Origin: Burkholderia sp. TSV86
GTDB lineage: Bacteria > Pseudomonadota > Gammaproteobacteria > Burkholderiales > Burkholderiaceae
NCBI RefSeq assembly: GCF_001522865.1
Contig: NZ_LOWB01000021.1
Coordinates: 62,001-126,000 of the forward strand
Reading direction: 5' to 3'
Length of the DNA: 64,000 nucleotides
Under the pieces are notes generated by a model. The model did not search any database and was not told the DNA's origin. It saw nothing but the letters and a program-made list of their open reading frames with translations. A program made the translations under genes and the position numbers. Positions 37,125-47,678 of the stretch are shown here, one piece after another. Position 1 is the stretch's first letter. Each line of letters begins with the position of its first letter.

Positions 37125-40100
37125 TCAGTACGCGATCTCGACCGTGCTCTCGCCGAACGCCGCGCGCAGTTCCGCGAGCAGCGTGTCGCTCGGCTTCACG
37201 CGCCACGCGTCGCTCAAACGCACTTCGCCCTGCGCGCGTTGATTACGGTAGATGATCTGCACCGCGAGGCCGTTCGGCAACGGCGGCTGCGCCCGCCGCC
37301 CGCCGTCGCCGTTGCGCGCACCTCGCGGCGGCGCGCTTGGCGCGCCCGGTTCGGCAGGCGCATCGGCCGTCGCGGCATGCGCTTCGAGCACGCGTTTGAG
37401 CGCGCCCGCATCCGCATTGCCGTTCATCGTCATCCGCACCGCCTGCGCATAGCGGCTGCGCGCGCGTTCGAGATCCATCACGCTGTCGGCGGTGAAACGG
37501 ATGCCGCCCGTGAATGCGTCGTTGCGTGCCTGCCCCTGCACGATCAGCAGTTCGTCTTCCTTGAAGAGCGCACGGTTCGCATCGAACTGCTCGTTGAACA
37601 CCGTCACTTCGCACTGGCCGGTGCCGTCGTCGAGCAGCGCGATCACCATCTTGCCGCGCTGGGTCATTTGCGTGCGCAGCGACGCGATCACGCCGGCCAC
37701 GAGCTTATCGCGGCCTTCCTTCAATTCGCCGAGCTTGTGGCGCGCGAAGCGCCGCACCTCGTCGCGGTATGCATCGAACAGATGGCCGGACAGATAAAAA
37801 CCGAGCGCGGTCTTCTCCTCCTGCAACCGGCGCTTGTCGTCCCACGCAGGCTCGTCGACGAGCGCGTGCGCATGCGCGGGCTCGTCGCCCATGTCGAAGA
37901 GCCCCGCCTGCAGCGCATTCGCTTCCGCCTGATCGGCCGCCTCCACCGCGAGCGGCACCGATGCGATCAGTTGCGCGCGATTCGCGTGCAGCGAATCGAA
38001 CGCACCGGCGCGGATCAGCGCTTCGATCGTGCGACGATTGACCACACGCCGGTCGATCCGCGCGCAGAAATCGAACAGATCGATAAACGGCTTTTCTTCG
38101 CGCGCGCGCAGGATCTCCTCGATCGCGTTCTGCCCGCTGCCCTTCACCGCGCCCAGGCCGTAGCGGATCGTCTTCGAGCGCTTGCCGGACGCCTCCGCGA
38201 CCGGCTCGAACCGGTAGCCGGAATGGTTGATGTCGGGCGGCAGCACCGCGAGGCCGTTCGCGAGACAGTCGTCGAACAGGATCTTCACCTTGTCGGTGTC
38301 GTCCATCGCGAGCGTCATGTTGGCGGCCATGAATTCGGCCGGATGATGCGCCTTCAGCCAAGCGGTGTAGTACGCGAGCAGCGCGTATGCGGCCGCATGC
38401 GACTTGTTGAAGCCGTAGCCCGCGAACTTCTCCATCAGGTCGAAGATCTCGTCGGACTTTTCGCGCGGCAGGCCGTTCTTCGCGGCGCCTTCGGCGAAAA
38501 TCTCGCGGTGCTTGGCCATCTCCTCCGGCTTCTTCTTGCCCATCGCACGGCGCAACAAATCCGCGCCGCCGAGCGAGTAGCCGCCGATGATCTGCGCCAT
38601 CTGCATCACCTGCTCCTGATAGACCATGATCCCGTAGGTCTCTTTCAGGACGGGCTCGACGCGCGGGTCCGGATAATCGACTTTCTCGCGCCCGTGCTTG
38701 CGCGCGCAAAAGCTCGGAATCAGGTCCATCGGCCCCGGCCGGTACAACGACACGAGCGCGATGATGTCCTCGAAGCGGTCGGGCTGCGCATCCTTCAACA
38801 TCCCCTGCATCCCGCGGCTTTCAAGCTGGAACACCGCGACCGTGTTCGCTTTCTTGAGGATCTGGAAAGAAGCCGGATCGTCGAGCGGCACCTGCGCGAG
38901 CGACCAGTCGGCCTTTGCCGGATCGAGCCTGCGGATGTAGCGCTCGGCCCAATCGAGGATCGTCAGCGTCGTCAGGCCCAGAAAGTCGAACTTCACGAGG
39001 CCGACCGCCTCGACGTCATCCTTGTCGTACTGGCTGACCACGCCGCTGTCGTCGCCCTGCGTGTACAGCGGGCAGAAATCGGTGAGCTTGCCCGGCGCGA
39101 TCAACACGCCGCCCGCATGCATCCCGACGTTGCGCGTCAAGCCCTCGACGCGCTGCGCGAGGTCGAGCAGCTGATGAACTTCGTCCTCGTTGTCGTAGCG
39201 CTCCTGCAAGAGCGGCTCTTCCTTCATCGCGTCGGCGATCGTCACGTGCTTGCCCGGCTTGAACGGGATCAGCTTCGCCACGCCGTCGGTGAACATATAG
39301 CCGAGATCGAGCACGCGGCCGATATCGCGCACGGCCGCCTTCGCGGCCATCGTGCCGAAGGTGGCGATCTGCGACACCGCGTCCGCGCCGTACTTCTCCT
39401 TCACGTATTGGATCACGCGGTCGCGGCCGTGCTGGCAGAAGTCGATATCGAAGTCGGGCATCGACACCCGCTCCGGATTCAGAAAGCGCTCGAACAGCAG
39501 GTTGTAGCGCAGCGGATCGAGATCGGTGATGCCAAGCGCATAGGCGACGAGCGAGCCCGCACCCGAGCCGCGGCCCGGCCCGACCGGCACACCATTGTTT
39601 TTCGCCCAGTTGATGAAGTCCGCGACGATCAGGAAGTAGCCGGGAAAGCCCATCTTCTTGATCGTTCCACACTCGAAATCGAGACGCCCGTAATACGTGG
39701 CGCGCTGCGCATCGCGTTCGGCCGGGTCCGGATAGAGCTGCGCGAGACGTTTCTCGAGCCCCTCCTTGGACAGTTGCACGAGATAATCGTCGAGCGACAT
39801 CCCGTCGGGCGTCGGAAAGAGCGGCAGCTTCGGCTTGCCGAGTTCGAGCGTCAGGTTGCAGCGCTTGGCGATCTCGACCGTGTTCGCGAGCGCCGACGGC
39901 AGATCCGCGAACAACGCGGCCATCTCGTCCTGCGTGCGGAAATACTGGTCGGTCGTGAAGCGCTTTTGACGACGCGGATTCGCAAGGATGTCGCCTTCCG
40001 AGATGCACACGCGCGCCTCGTGCGCGGTGAAATCGTCGGCCGTCATGAATTGCAGCGGATGTGTCGCGACGACGGGTAGCTTCAGTTCGGCCGAGAGCGT

Positions 40101-40661
40101 CACGGCCTGCTCGATATATGTTTCGGCGCCCGGTTGGCCATAACGCTGCAGTTCGATGTAGAACCCGCCCGGAAACAGCTTCGCCCAGCGCTCCGCATGG
40201 CGGCGCGCGGCCGCGTCGTTACCGGCCGCGAACGCAATGCCGATGTCGCCCTGCTGCGCGCCCGACAGCGCGAGCAGCCCTTCGGCAAGGCCGCCTTCGA
40301 ACCAACTCGCGTCAAGCTCCGCGCGGCCGCGGTATTGGTTCGTGAGCCATGCCTTGGACAGCAGTTCGCAAAGATTCAGGTAGCCGCGCTTGTTCTTGAC
40401 GAGCAGCAGCAGACGCGACGGCTTGTCGCGATCGTCATGATTGGTAATCCAGACGTCGCAGCCGGCAATCGGCTTGATGCCCGCGCCGCGGGCTTCCTTA
40501 TAGAAACGGACGAGACCGAACGCGTTGCCGAGGTCGGTCAGTGCGAGCGCGCCCTGAGCGTCGCTGGCCGCCGCCTTGACGATGTCGTCAAGGCGCACGA
40601 TGCCGTCGGCGATCGAGAATTCGGAATGGACGCGAAGATGAACGAAGCGAGGATCTGACAT
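37125..40661 (-). CDS. dnaE: DNA polymerase III subunit alpha
   Basis: A 1178-aa replicative polymerase. The PHP domain is at the start (FVHLRVHSEFSIADGIV). The catalytic aspartates are in MPDFDIDFCQHGRD (about residue 400) with GRGSGAGSLVAYALGITDLDPL before it. Then come the fingers region, a helix-hairpin-helix, an OB fold (GVIASLRTQMTQRGKMVIALLDD) and the tau-binding end. The length is usual for DnaE1. A TACAAT lies so close to the ATG that a transcript starting there would be almost leaderless. Confidence 0.97.
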   Translation of the reverse strand: MSDPRFVHLRVHSEFSIADGIVRLDDIVKAAASDAQGALALTDLGNAFGLVRFYKEARGAGIKPIAGCDVWITNHDDRDKPSRLLLLVKNKRGYLNLCELLSKAWLTNQYRGRAELDASWFEGGLAEGLLALSGAQQGDIGIAFAAGNDAAARRHAERWAKLFPGGFYIELQRYGQPGAETYIEQAVTLSAELKLPVVATHPLQFMTADDFTAHEARVCISEGDILANPRRQKRFTTDQYFRTQDEMAALFADLPSALANTVEIAKRCNLTLELGKPKLPLFPTPDGMSLDDYLVQLSKEGLEKRLAQLYPDPAERDAQRATYYGRLDFECGTIKKMGFPGYFLIVADFINWAKNNGVPVGPGRGSGAGSLVAYALGITDLDPLRYNLLFERFLNPERVSMPDFDIDFCQHGRDRVIQYVKEKYGADAVSQIATFGTMAAKAAVRDIGRVLDLGYMFTDGVAKLIPFKPGKHVTIADAMKEEPLLQERYDNEDEVHQLLDLAQRVEGLTRNVGMHAGGVLIAPGKLTDFCPLYTQGDDSGVVSQYDKDDVEAVGLVKFDFLGLTTLTILDWAERYIRRLDPAKADWSLAQVPLDDPASFQILKKANTVAVFQLESRGMQGMLKDAQPDRFEDIIALVSLYRPGPMDLIPSFCARKHGREKVDYPDPRVEPVLKETYGIMVYQEQVMQMAQIIGGYSLGGADLLRRAMGKKKPEEMAKHREIFAEGAAKNGLPREKSDEIFDLMEKFAGYGFNKSHAAAYALLAYYTAWLKAHHPAEFMAANMTLAMDDTDKVKILFDDCLANGLAVLPPDINHSGYRFEPVAEASGKRSKTIRYGLGAVKGSGQNAIEEILRAREEKPFIDLFDFCARIDRRVVNRRTIEALIRAGAFDSLHANRAQLIASVPLAVEAADQAEANALQAGLFDMGDEPAHAHALVDEPAWDDKRRLQEEKTALGFYLSGHLFDAYRDEVRRFARHKLGELKEGRDKLVAGVIASLRTQMTQRGKMVIALLDDGTGQCEVTVFNEQFDANRALFKEDELLIVQGQARNDAFTGGIRFTADSVMDLERARSRYAQAVRMTMNGNADAGALKRVLEAHAATADAPAEPGAPSAPPRGARNGDGGRRAQPPLPNGLAVQIIYRNQRAQGEVRLSDAWRVKPSDTLLAELRAAFGESTVEIAY

Positions 40662-41073
40662 GGCCGCTATTGTAGCCGCCCCATGACTGGACCATCGCGC
40701 ACGCGGCGTAAAAATGCTGGCGTTGGCTATCCGGCCGAGGGTCGAAGCCGTATCGCGCGCGGCTGCGCAGCGCGCCAGCGCGCCGACGATCCCGCCCATT
40801 CGGCGTCGACGGTACGGCGCGCTGCGAGATCAAGCCGCCGGGCAGCCCTGGCGTGCCGGCCCCGTCCCGCGCGGCCGACGCGATACGAAAACGAAAGCGC
40901 GCGCCGCGGTCGCGCAACCGGCCGTTCGGCCGACTGCGGAAAGCCGCGCCATTTGCGGGATAATACGGTTTTTCCGTCTTCGTCTGCTCCGGCCCCGAGC
41001 GTCCCGCCGCGCGCGCACCGCACGGCGCGCCCGCACCGGCAAGCCGCAGCCGCTTTACCGTTTTCCGATCGAC
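40662..41073. other. Divergent spacer between dnaE and trhO
   Basis: A 412-bp GC-rich spacer with two candidate -10 boxes facing outward: TACAAT on the minus strand (40669-40674) for dnaE and GATAAT on the plus strand (40959-40964) for trhO. Neither has a recognisable -35. No gene is seen. Confidence 0.45.
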
Positions 41074-41955
41074 ATGACCACCGTCAATCTCGCCGCCTAC
41101 CGCTTCGTCTCGCTCGACTCGACCGAGCAATGGCGTCCGCTCGTGGCCGCGCGCTGCAACGAACTCGGCCTGCGCGGCACGATCCTGCTCGCGCCCGAAG
41201 GCATCAATCTTTTCATTGCGGGCTCGCGCGACGCCACCGACGCATTCGTGCACTACCTGCGTCACGATCCGCTGTTCGAAGGCAAGTTCGCCGACTTACA
41301 GTTCAAGGAAAGCCTGTCCGACTCTCAGCCGTTCAGGCGCATGCTGGTGCGGCTCAAGCGCGAAATCATCACGATGAAAAAGCCCGCGATCAAGCCGGAG
41401 CTGGGCCGCGCGCCGTCGGTCGACGCACGCACGCTCAAGGCGTGGCTCGACCAAGGCCACGACGACGCGGGCCGCCCCGTCGTGATGCTCGACACGCGCA
41501 ACGCGTTCGAAGTCGACGTCGGCACGTTCGACGACGCGCTCGATTACCGGATCGACAAATTCAGCCAGTTCCCCGACGTGATCGAGGCGAACCGCGCGGA
41601 TCTGGAAGGCAAGACCGTGGTGTCGTTCTGCACCGGCGGCATTCGCTGCGAAAAGGCGGCGATCCACATGAAGGAAATCGGCATCGATCACGTCTACCAG
41701 CTCGAAGGCGGAATTCTCAAATACTTCGAAGAAGTGGGCGGCGCGCACTATCACGGCGACTGCTTCGTGTTCGATTACCGCACCGCGCTCAACCCGAGCC
41801 TCGCACCGACGGCCGACGTCACCTGCTTCGCGTGCCGCGCGGTGGTGACGGCCGACGCGCAACGATCGCCGCTTTACGTGCCCGGCAAATCGTGCCCCGC
41901 ATGCCATCCCGGTAAGCCCGCGAGCCCTTGCGCGCAACCGGCGCACGCCGCCTGA
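41074..41955 (+). CDS. trhO: tRNA uridine(34) hydroxylase TrhO
   Basis: A 293-aa rhodanese-domain protein of the YceA/TrhO family, which hydroxylates uridine 34 in tRNA with oxygen to give ho5U. The acylphosphatase-like N-terminal domain has [15 protein letters not shown]. The rhodanese domain carries the active-site loop [15 protein letters not shown] with the catalytic cysteine. A C-terminal pair of CxxC motifs (CFAC and CPAC) is typical. It is shorter than the E. coli protein but has all core blocks. A GATAAT at 40959 is a candidate -10. Confidence 0.93.
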   Translation: MTTVNLAAYRFVSLDSTEQWRPLVAARCNELGLRGTILLAPEGINLFIAGSRDATDAFVHYLRHDPLFEGKFADLQFKESLSDSQPFRRMLVRLKREIITMKKPAIKPELGRAPSVDARTLKAWLDQGHDDAGRPVVMLDTRNAFEVDVGTFDDALDYRIDKFSQFPDVIEANRADLEGKTVVSFCTGGIRCEKAAIHMKEIGIDHVYQLEGGILKYFEEVGGAHYHGDCFVFDYRTALNPSLAPTADVTCFACRAVVTADAQRSPLYVPGKSCPACHPGKPASPCAQPAHAA

Positions 41956-42003
41956 GGCCGCGCTGCGCCGCCTTTGCCGATCGCCGAGCAGGCCAGCCAG
42001 CGA

Positions 42004-42900
42004 ATGACGAAAGCCTATCGAGGCCGCTTCGCGCCGTCGCCCACCGGGCCGTTGCACTTCGGCTCGCTCGTCGGCGCGCTCGCAAGCTGGCTCGATGCGC
42101 GTACATGGGGCGGCGCATGGCTCGTGCGAATCGAGGATATCGACGGGCCGCGCACCATGCCGGGCGCGGCCGACGCGATCCTCGCCACGCTGCGGCGCTT
42201 CGGTTTCGTCGCCGACGAGCCGCCCGTTTGGCAAAGCGCACGCGTCCCGCACTACGCGGCGGCGCTCGAGCGGCTCACGGCCGCGGGGTTGGTCTACCCA
42301 TGCGGCTGCTCTCGCAAGGAAATCGCCGATTCGCTGCGCGCCGCTCACGAGCGGCACACGACACTCGCGTATCCCGGCACGTGCCGCACGGGCCTGCGGG
42401 GCAAACCCGCGCGCGCGTGGCGGCTGCGCGTGCCTGACGGCACGGCGGCCGTCGTCACGTTCGACGACCGTTGGCAGTGCGCGCAAACCCAGGATCTCGC
42501 AACCGAAGTCGGCGACTTCGTGCTCAAGCGTGCGGACGGCCAATGGGCGTATCAGCTCGCGGTCGTCGTCGACGACGGCGATGCCGGCATCACGCACGTC
42601 GTGCGCGGCGTCGACCTGCTCGACTCGACCGCGCGTCAGATCTACCTGCAACGCTGTCTCGGGCTGCCAACGCCGCGCTATCTGCACGTGCCCGTCGTCG
42701 TCGACGCGAACGGCGAAAAACTCAGCAAGCAAACCGGCGCGGCCGCGCTCGATGCCGCCGAGCCGCTGCCCGCGCTCGTCGCGGCCGCCGCGCATCTCGG
42801 GCTGGCGCTCGAACCGTCCGCGGGCCAATCGCTCGACACGTTCCATGCCGCCGCGATCGCCGCTTGGGCGGCGCGCTTCGGCCCTCACGCGCGCGGCTGA
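42004..42900 (+). CDS. gluQ: Glutamyl-Q tRNA(Asp) synthetase
   Basis: A 298-aa truncated glutamyl-tRNA synthetase paralogue that attaches glutamate to queuosine 34 of tRNA-Asp. The adenylate-forming signature [20 protein letters not shown] and the KLSKQTGA loop are intact. The zinc-binding set is CGCS followed by the Tyr and Cys in YPGTC. The anticodon-binding domain is absent, as in all GluQRS. No good Shine-Dalgarno is seen; a TTG ten codons upstream is possible. It follows trhO closely, so two tRNA anticodon-position enzymes are neighbours. Confidence 0.93.
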   Translation: MTKAYRGRFAPSPTGPLHFGSLVGALASWLDARTWGGAWLVRIEDIDGPRTMPGAADAILATLRRFGFVADEPPVWQSARVPHYAAALERLTAAGLVYPCGCSRKEIADSLRAAHERHTTLAYPGTCRTGLRGKPARAWRLRVPDGTAAVVTFDDRWQCAQTQDLATEVGDFVLKRADGQWAYQLAVVVDDGDAGITHVVRGVDLLDSTARQIYLQRCLGLPTPRYLHVPVVVDANGEKLSKQTGAAALDAAEPLPALVAAAAHLGLALEPSAGQSLDTFHAAAIAAWAARFGPHARG

Positions 42901-43378
42901 CCGCGTCCGAGCGCCGGCGCTCAGCCGTAAGCGGCGGCGTCGAAACCGGCGGCCATCACCCGCGCAACGCCTGGCGCATCGGTACGCGCCGCGTAGCGCT
43001 CGCCGCCCCACTTCGCATGTGCGGCGCACGCCTTCCGCGGCCCGCGCGGCAGGCAAGCCACGCTTTGTGACCAAGCAAACGATTGAGTGATGTCGTCATG
43101 CCGGCATCCGAACGGTAATCGGTCGAATGCGGATATTGACTTGATGAGCCACGACGGCCGCATGGGCCGCGCCGAGTCATCCCCGCGCAAAGCGGCCCAT
43201 TCGCGCCGATCAGCGCGCCGCGCCTCTGACCGGCGCCGAGCGGATCATCGTGCCGGACGCAGTGCTTTTCACGCGGAGAACCATTGGGCTTGCGCTCTCG
43301 AACCCGCGGCTGCTGCGGCGCTTGACGGAAAATTCGAGCGTATCCGCCGCCACGCCTGCGTGGGGCGCCCGGCCCATA
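42901..43378. other. Convergent spacer between gluQ and rhlE
   Basis: 478 bp between two genes that point at each other. Open frames here have no start signal or recognisable product. No clear intrinsic terminator is visible. Confidence 0.4.
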
Positions 43379-44830
43379 TCAAGACGACGTCTTGCGCGGC
43401 ATCCCGAACCCGCCGAGCAGCGCGGCGAGCCGCTGCTTCGGCGCTTTCTTCTCCGGCTGCGCGGACTTCGTCTCTTCCGGCTGGCGCGCGGACGGCGACG
43501 GCTCGTATGGCTTCAGGAAGAACTCGTCGATCGGCGCTTCGCGGCGCGGATGATACGCGCGCTCGCCGCCCGCCACGCGGCGGCCGCCGATCGGCCCGCC
43601 GCGACGCTCGTCGCGCTCGCGCCGGCTGCTGCCGCCGCGATGATCATCGTGGCGATGGCGCGGCAAGTCGAGCGCCAGCGTCTCGAGCGGCAGCGTGCGC
43701 TTGATCAGCTTCTCGATGTCGGCGAGCTGCTTGCGCTCGTTCGGACTGCACAGCGACAGCGCGTCGCCCGACGCGCCCGCGCGGCCCGTGCGGCCGATCC
43801 GGTGCACGTAGTCTTCCGCGTTGAACGGCAAATCGAAGTTGATCACGGCCGGCAGCTCGGCGATGTCGAGCCCGCGCGCGGCAACGTCGGTTGCGACAAG
43901 CGCCTCGATCTCGCCGCGCTTGAACGCGTCGAGCGCCTGCATCCGCTCACTTTGCGAACGGTCGCCGTGGATCGCGGCCGCGACGATCCCGTCGCGCTCG
44001 ATCTGCCGCGCGAGCCGGCTTGCGCCGAGCTTGCTGTTGCAGAACACGATCACCTGCTTCAGCCCGCGATCGCGGATCAGCTTGACGACAGCCGCCTGCT
44101 TGTCGCCCTCGGCGACGTCGTAGACGATCTGCGTGACCGTCGCGGCGGTCGCGTTGCTGCGCGCGACCTCGATCGTCTGCGGATCTCGCAGGTAGGTCGC
44201 CGCGAGCTTCTTGATCTCGGGCGAGAACGTCGCCGAGAACAGCAGCGTCTGACGTGCGTCGGGCAACAGATTCAGGATGCGCTGCAAATCGGGCAGAAAG
44301 CCCATGTCGAGCATCCGGTCGGCCTCGTCGAGCACGAGAATCTGCACCTGGCCGAGGTTCGCGGTCTTCTGCTGCACGTGATCGAGCAGCCGCCCCGGCG
44401 TCGCGATCAGGACCTCGACGCCGCGGCGCAGCTCGGCCATCTGCGGGTTCATGTCGACGCCGCCGAACACGACGGCGCTGCGCAGCGGCGTGTGTTTCGC
44501 ATACGCATGCACGTTCGCGGCCACTTGGTCGGCCAGCTCGCGGGTCGGCGTGAGAATCAGCGCGCGCACCGGATGGCGCGCGGGCGACGCGCTCGTGTTC
44601 GCCTGCGGCAGCAGCCGCTGAATGATCGGCAGCGAGAAGCTCGCGGTCTTGCCGGTGCCGGTCTGCGCGGCGCCCATTACGTCGCGGCCGGACAGCACGA
44701 CCGGAATCGCTTTCGCCTGAATCGGCGTCGGCGTCGTATAGCCCTGCTCGGCAATCGCTCTCAGAATCTCGGCGGCAAGGCCGAATTGGTCGAACGTCGC
44801 GTCGACAGGCTTGGCAACAGAATCGGACAT
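43379..44830 (-). CDS. rhlE: DEAD-box ATP-dependent RNA helicase RhlE-like
   Basis: A 483-aa DEAD-box helicase. In order: FDQFGL start with the Q motif (TTPTPIQAKAIP), motif I AAQTGTGKTASF, PTRELADQ, TPGRLLDH, DEADRMLDMGF, SATF, and motif VI HRIGRTGRAG. The C-terminal 100 residues are Arg/Gly-rich and disordered, the usual RNA-binding tail. RhlE-type enzymes act in rRNA maturation and RNA degradosome remodelling, often at low temperature. The leader before the ATG is long: a TACAAT at 45029-45034 would give about 190 nt. Confidence 0.93.
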   Translation of the reverse strand: MSDSVAKPVDATFDQFGLAAEILRAIAEQGYTTPTPIQAKAIPVVLSGRDVMGAAQTGTGKTASFSLPIIQRLLPQANTSASPARHPVRALILTPTRELADQVAANVHAYAKHTPLRSAVVFGGVDMNPQMAELRRGVEVLIATPGRLLDHVQQKTANLGQVQILVLDEADRMLDMGFLPDLQRILNLLPDARQTLLFSATFSPEIKKLAATYLRDPQTIEVARSNATAATVTQIVYDVAEGDKQAAVVKLIRDRGLKQVIVFCNSKLGASRLARQIERDGIVAAAIHGDRSQSERMQALDAFKRGEIEALVATDVAARGLDIAELPAVINFDLPFNAEDYVHRIGRTGRAGASGDALSLCSPNERKQLADIEKLIKRTLPLETLALDLPRHRHDDHRGGSSRRERDERRGGPIGGRRVAGGERAYHPRREAPIDEFFLKPYEPSPSARQPEETKSAQPEKKAPKQRLAALLGGFGMPRKTSS

Positions 44831-45191
44831 AGTGGCGTTTCGCTCAAAAAGCGCGGCGGGACATCCAGCGCGGCCGGCTCGCCCGCGAGACGGGCCGCGC
44901 AAACCACTTCGGAATGAAGACGAAGCCGCGGCGCGCCGCGCGGCGCCGCCGGCGCCGGGCCCCGCAAAAAAGCAGGCGCGGCCGTGCGCGAGGCTTCGTC
45001 CGGCAGGCGTGCCGGCAGAAAGGGCAGTATTGTAGCATCGTTGCGGAGCAGCTTCGCCGGGGCGGGGCTAACGCCGTCGGCACGCAGGCCGCAGGCGGCC
45101 TGCGTGGGCAGGCGGGCGGCGGCGAGCCGCATCCGCTGATGAAATCGGACGGCCATCGCGCGGCGCGCGATGGCCTGAAACCGTTCGGTTT

Positions 45192-45581
45192 TCAGTTGCT
45201 TGCGGCCTTTTTCGGAATTTCGTTGCAATCGCCGAGCAACGGCGGCGCGTGATCGCCCGCGCTTTCATCGTATAAATTCGCGGTGCGCCCCTTCGTCCAC
45301 CATACATATCGGCCCGCCTGATACCGCGCGCCCGATGCCGACACAGTGTCAACGAACAGCAAGCGCGCGCCATTGACGGGCACGAGCGCGAAGCTCTGCC
45401 CATTGCTCGCGTTCCAGTAGGACACGCGCAGCGGCCGCGGCTCGTTCGCGCATCGGTAAACGGCGGTCTGACGCGCGCCCGCGTCGATTTCCGCAACCGT
45501 CAGCCGCGCCGCATGCGCGGCGCCCGCGGCGAACGACAAACCGGCCACGCCGATCGCGATCCAGCTTGTATTGCGCTTCAT
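45192..45581 (-). CDS. MliC-like lysozyme inhibitor family protein
   Basis: A 129-aa exported protein. The signal peptide ends in GAAHAA. The mature part has the MliC pattern: YRCANEPRPLRVSYWN, a conserved Ser/Gly stretch (SASGARYQAGRYVWW) and KGRTANLYD, with the paired cysteines. MliC proteins bind and inhibit C-type lysozyme in the periplasm. There is no lipobox, so it would be soluble periplasmic. AAGGA precedes the ATG. Assignment by motif pattern only. Confidence 0.75.
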   Translation of the reverse strand: MKRNTSWIAIGVAGLSFAAGAAHAARLTVAEIDAGARQTAVYRCANEPRPLRVSYWNASNGQSFALVPVNGARLLFVDTVSASGARYQAGRYVWWTKGRTANLYDESAGDHAPPLLGDCNEIPKKAASN

Positions 45582-45648
45582 CGATCATTCCTTTATTGAG
45601 CCGAGTCGAATCAAACCCGAACTTCGCGGCCTGGCTGCGCGCTCGCCA

Positions 45649-45810
45649 TCAGGGGTCGATGACGTCCGCGCACGCGTCGGTGGGCGCCGCCGCGACATGG
45701 CCGACGACGGGCACGATCTTCAGCCCCGCCGAGGCCACCCGGCACGGTGCAGCCGCGAGCCCGCAGCCGGCGCTCGACAGGCACAACACGGCGATCAGCA
45801 TCCACTTCAT
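45649..45810 (-). CDS. Small lipoprotein (DUF6726-like)
   Basis: A 53-aa lipoprotein: start MKWMLIAVLCLSSAGC with a clear lipobox, then a short mature part (PCRVASAGLKIVPVVGHVAA followed by APTDACADVID) with two more cysteines. GGAGG six bases before the ATG is a near-ideal ribosome binding site. I recall many small Burkholderiales lipoproteins with the PCRxxSAxxKxVPVVGH pattern. The function is unknown. Confidence 0.8.
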   Translation of the reverse strand: MKWMLIAVLCLSSAGCGLAAAPCRVASAGLKIVPVVGHVAAAPTDACADVIDP

Positions 45811-45942
45811 CGCAACCTCCTTTCTTCGCGCTCGCGCGCCGCGCGTGCTGAAACCGCGCGCCTGACGGCGCGCGATCCGGCGCGAAGCGCGCCGCCGGCA
45901 CGCGCGGCATTGATGCAATGGACACACGCCGGCGCATTCCGT

Positions 45943-47157
45943 TCAGCGCGCGGACACCGGCCGCACCGCGCCGGCCGAGCGTTTCGCGCGCTCGCGCGCC
46001 TCGTCGACGCCTGCCGCGACCGCCACGGCCACGCCCATGCGGCGTTTCACGAAGCTCTCGGGCTTGCCGAACAGGCGCAGATCCGTGCCCGGCACCGCGA
46101 GCGCGTCGCGCACGCCTTCGAATGCGATGCCTGCCTCGTCGAGCCCGCCGTAGATCACCGCCGACGCGGCGGGCGTCGCAAGCGCCGTATCGACCGGCAA
46201 ACCGAGAATCGCGCGCGCATGCAATTCGAATTCGGACTGACGCTGCGACGCAAGCGTGACGAGCCCCGTGTCGTGCGGACGCGGGCTCACTTCGGAAAAC
46301 CACACGTCGTCACCGCGCACGAACAGCTCGACGCCGAACAGGCCGCGCCCCCCGAGAGCCGACGTCACGCGCTGCGCGATGTCGCGCGCGCGTTCGAGCG
46401 CCTTCGCGCTCATCGGCTGCGGCTGCCACGATTCCACATAATCGCCCGCCGCTTGCAGGTGGCCGATCGGCTCGCAGAAATAGGTGCCGATCTCGCCGGT
46501 GGCGGGATCGAGCGCGCGCACCGTGAGCTGCGTGATCTCGTAGTCGAAATGCACGAAGCCCTCGACGATCACGCGGCCGTGATTCACCCGGCCGCCCGCC
46601 ATCGCATACCGCCATGCGGGCTCGATATCCGCTTCGGCGCGCACGACCGACTGCCCCTTGCCCGACGACGACATCACGGGCTTCACGACGCACGGCATGC
46701 CGATGCGCGCGACGGCTGCCGCGAATTCGTCGAACGATTGCGCGAACGCATACGCCGACGTCGGCAGCCCGAGTTCCTCGGCCGCGAGCCGGCGGATGCC
46801 TTCGCGATTCATCGTGAGCTGCGTGGCGCGCGCCGTGGGGATCACCTCGGCCACGCCGGCCGCCTCGATTTCGGCAAGCGCGCCGGTGGCGATCGCCTCG
46901 ATTTCCGGCACCACGAGATGCGGCCGCTCGGCCTCGATGAGCGCGCGCAGCGCGGCCGGATCGGTCATGTCGATCACGTGCGCGCGATGCGCGACCTGAT
47001 GGCCGGGCGCGTTCGGATAACGATCGACGGCAATCACCTCGACGCCGAGCCGCTGCAACGCAATGATGACTTCCTTGCCCAACTCGCCCGCGCCGAGCAG
47101 CATGACGCGCGTGGCGGACGGCGAAAGCGGCGTACCGAGCCGCTGACCGATCTGCAT
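45943..47157 (-). CDS. purT: Formate-dependent phosphoribosylglycinamide formyltransferase
   Basis: A 404-aa ATP-grasp enzyme that formylates GAR with formate and ATP, the folate-independent route for the third purine step. The N-terminal loop is [13 protein letters not shown], the ATP-grasp part has [14 protein letters not shown], the metal site is [25 protein letters not shown], and the C-terminal block is RRMGVAVA. The length is close to E. coli PurT (392 aa). It complements purD earlier in the window. Confidence 0.96.
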   Translation of the reverse strand: MQIGQRLGTPLSPSATRVMLLGAGELGKEVIIALQRLGVEVIAVDRYPNAPGHQVAHRAHVIDMTDPAALRALIEAERPHLVVPEIEAIATGALAEIEAAGVAEVIPTARATQLTMNREGIRRLAAEELGLPTSAYAFAQSFDEFAAAVARIGMPCVVKPVMSSSGKGQSVVRAEADIEPAWRYAMAGGRVNHGRVIVEGFVHFDYEITQLTVRALDPATGEIGTYFCEPIGHLQAAGDYVESWQPQPMSAKALERARDIAQRVTSALGGRGLFGVELFVRGDDVWFSEVSPRPHDTGLVTLASQRQSEFELHARAILGLPVDTALATPAASAVIYGGLDEAGIAFEGVRDALAVPGTDLRLFGKPESFVKRRMGVAVAVAAGVDEARERAKRSAGAVRPVSAR

Positions 47158-47678
47158 GAGATGTCCCGCTTCGTGGATGTGTGGTTGTGTGGATTCGATG
47201 GAGGATCGCGAAAGCGAGCTGCGATGTTAACACGCCCATACGCGGGGCCGTTGCGGCTGCGGTGAGGCTGCCGGCACGGCGCGCCAACGCCCAGGCGCCT
47301 CCCAGCCGGCAGGCGGCATATGGCGGCGCGTGATTGAAAGCTGAAAGCGCATGCCGATGTCGCAGCAAACGAGCGCCGCTCGATCTTGCCGGCCGCTGCG
47401 TATGTAGACGAATGTCACCAATGCGCCGCCCGAACGTGCGTCGATGGCCGGCACGGCAAAAAATAGGCGCGCGGCATGGAGAGCGCGACACGCCGAGCCC
47501 CGCTCGGCCATATCGAATCGAGCCAGCACGCCATCGCAGGCCGCCCCTTCCACTGCCCGCGCCACCGCATGCCGGCCATCGCAACCGGGCAACGAGCGCC
47601 GCCTCGAATTTATTTCTCACGCGAAGTATTTTCCTCCCTTATATTTCGCACACGAATTAAATGCGCGAGGAAGACGCG
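47158..47678. other. Divergent spacer between purT and the alpha/beta hydrolase
   Basis: 520 bp without a recognisable gene. The last 60 bases before the hydrolase are AT-rich (around TTATAT at 47639-47644) and probably hold its promoter. No PurR-type palindrome is visible near purT. Confidence 0.4.

Noticed and set aside
43087-43704. Plus-strand ORF between gluQ and rhlE
   Set aside because: Arg/Ala-rich translation running into the antisense of rhlE, with no start signal.
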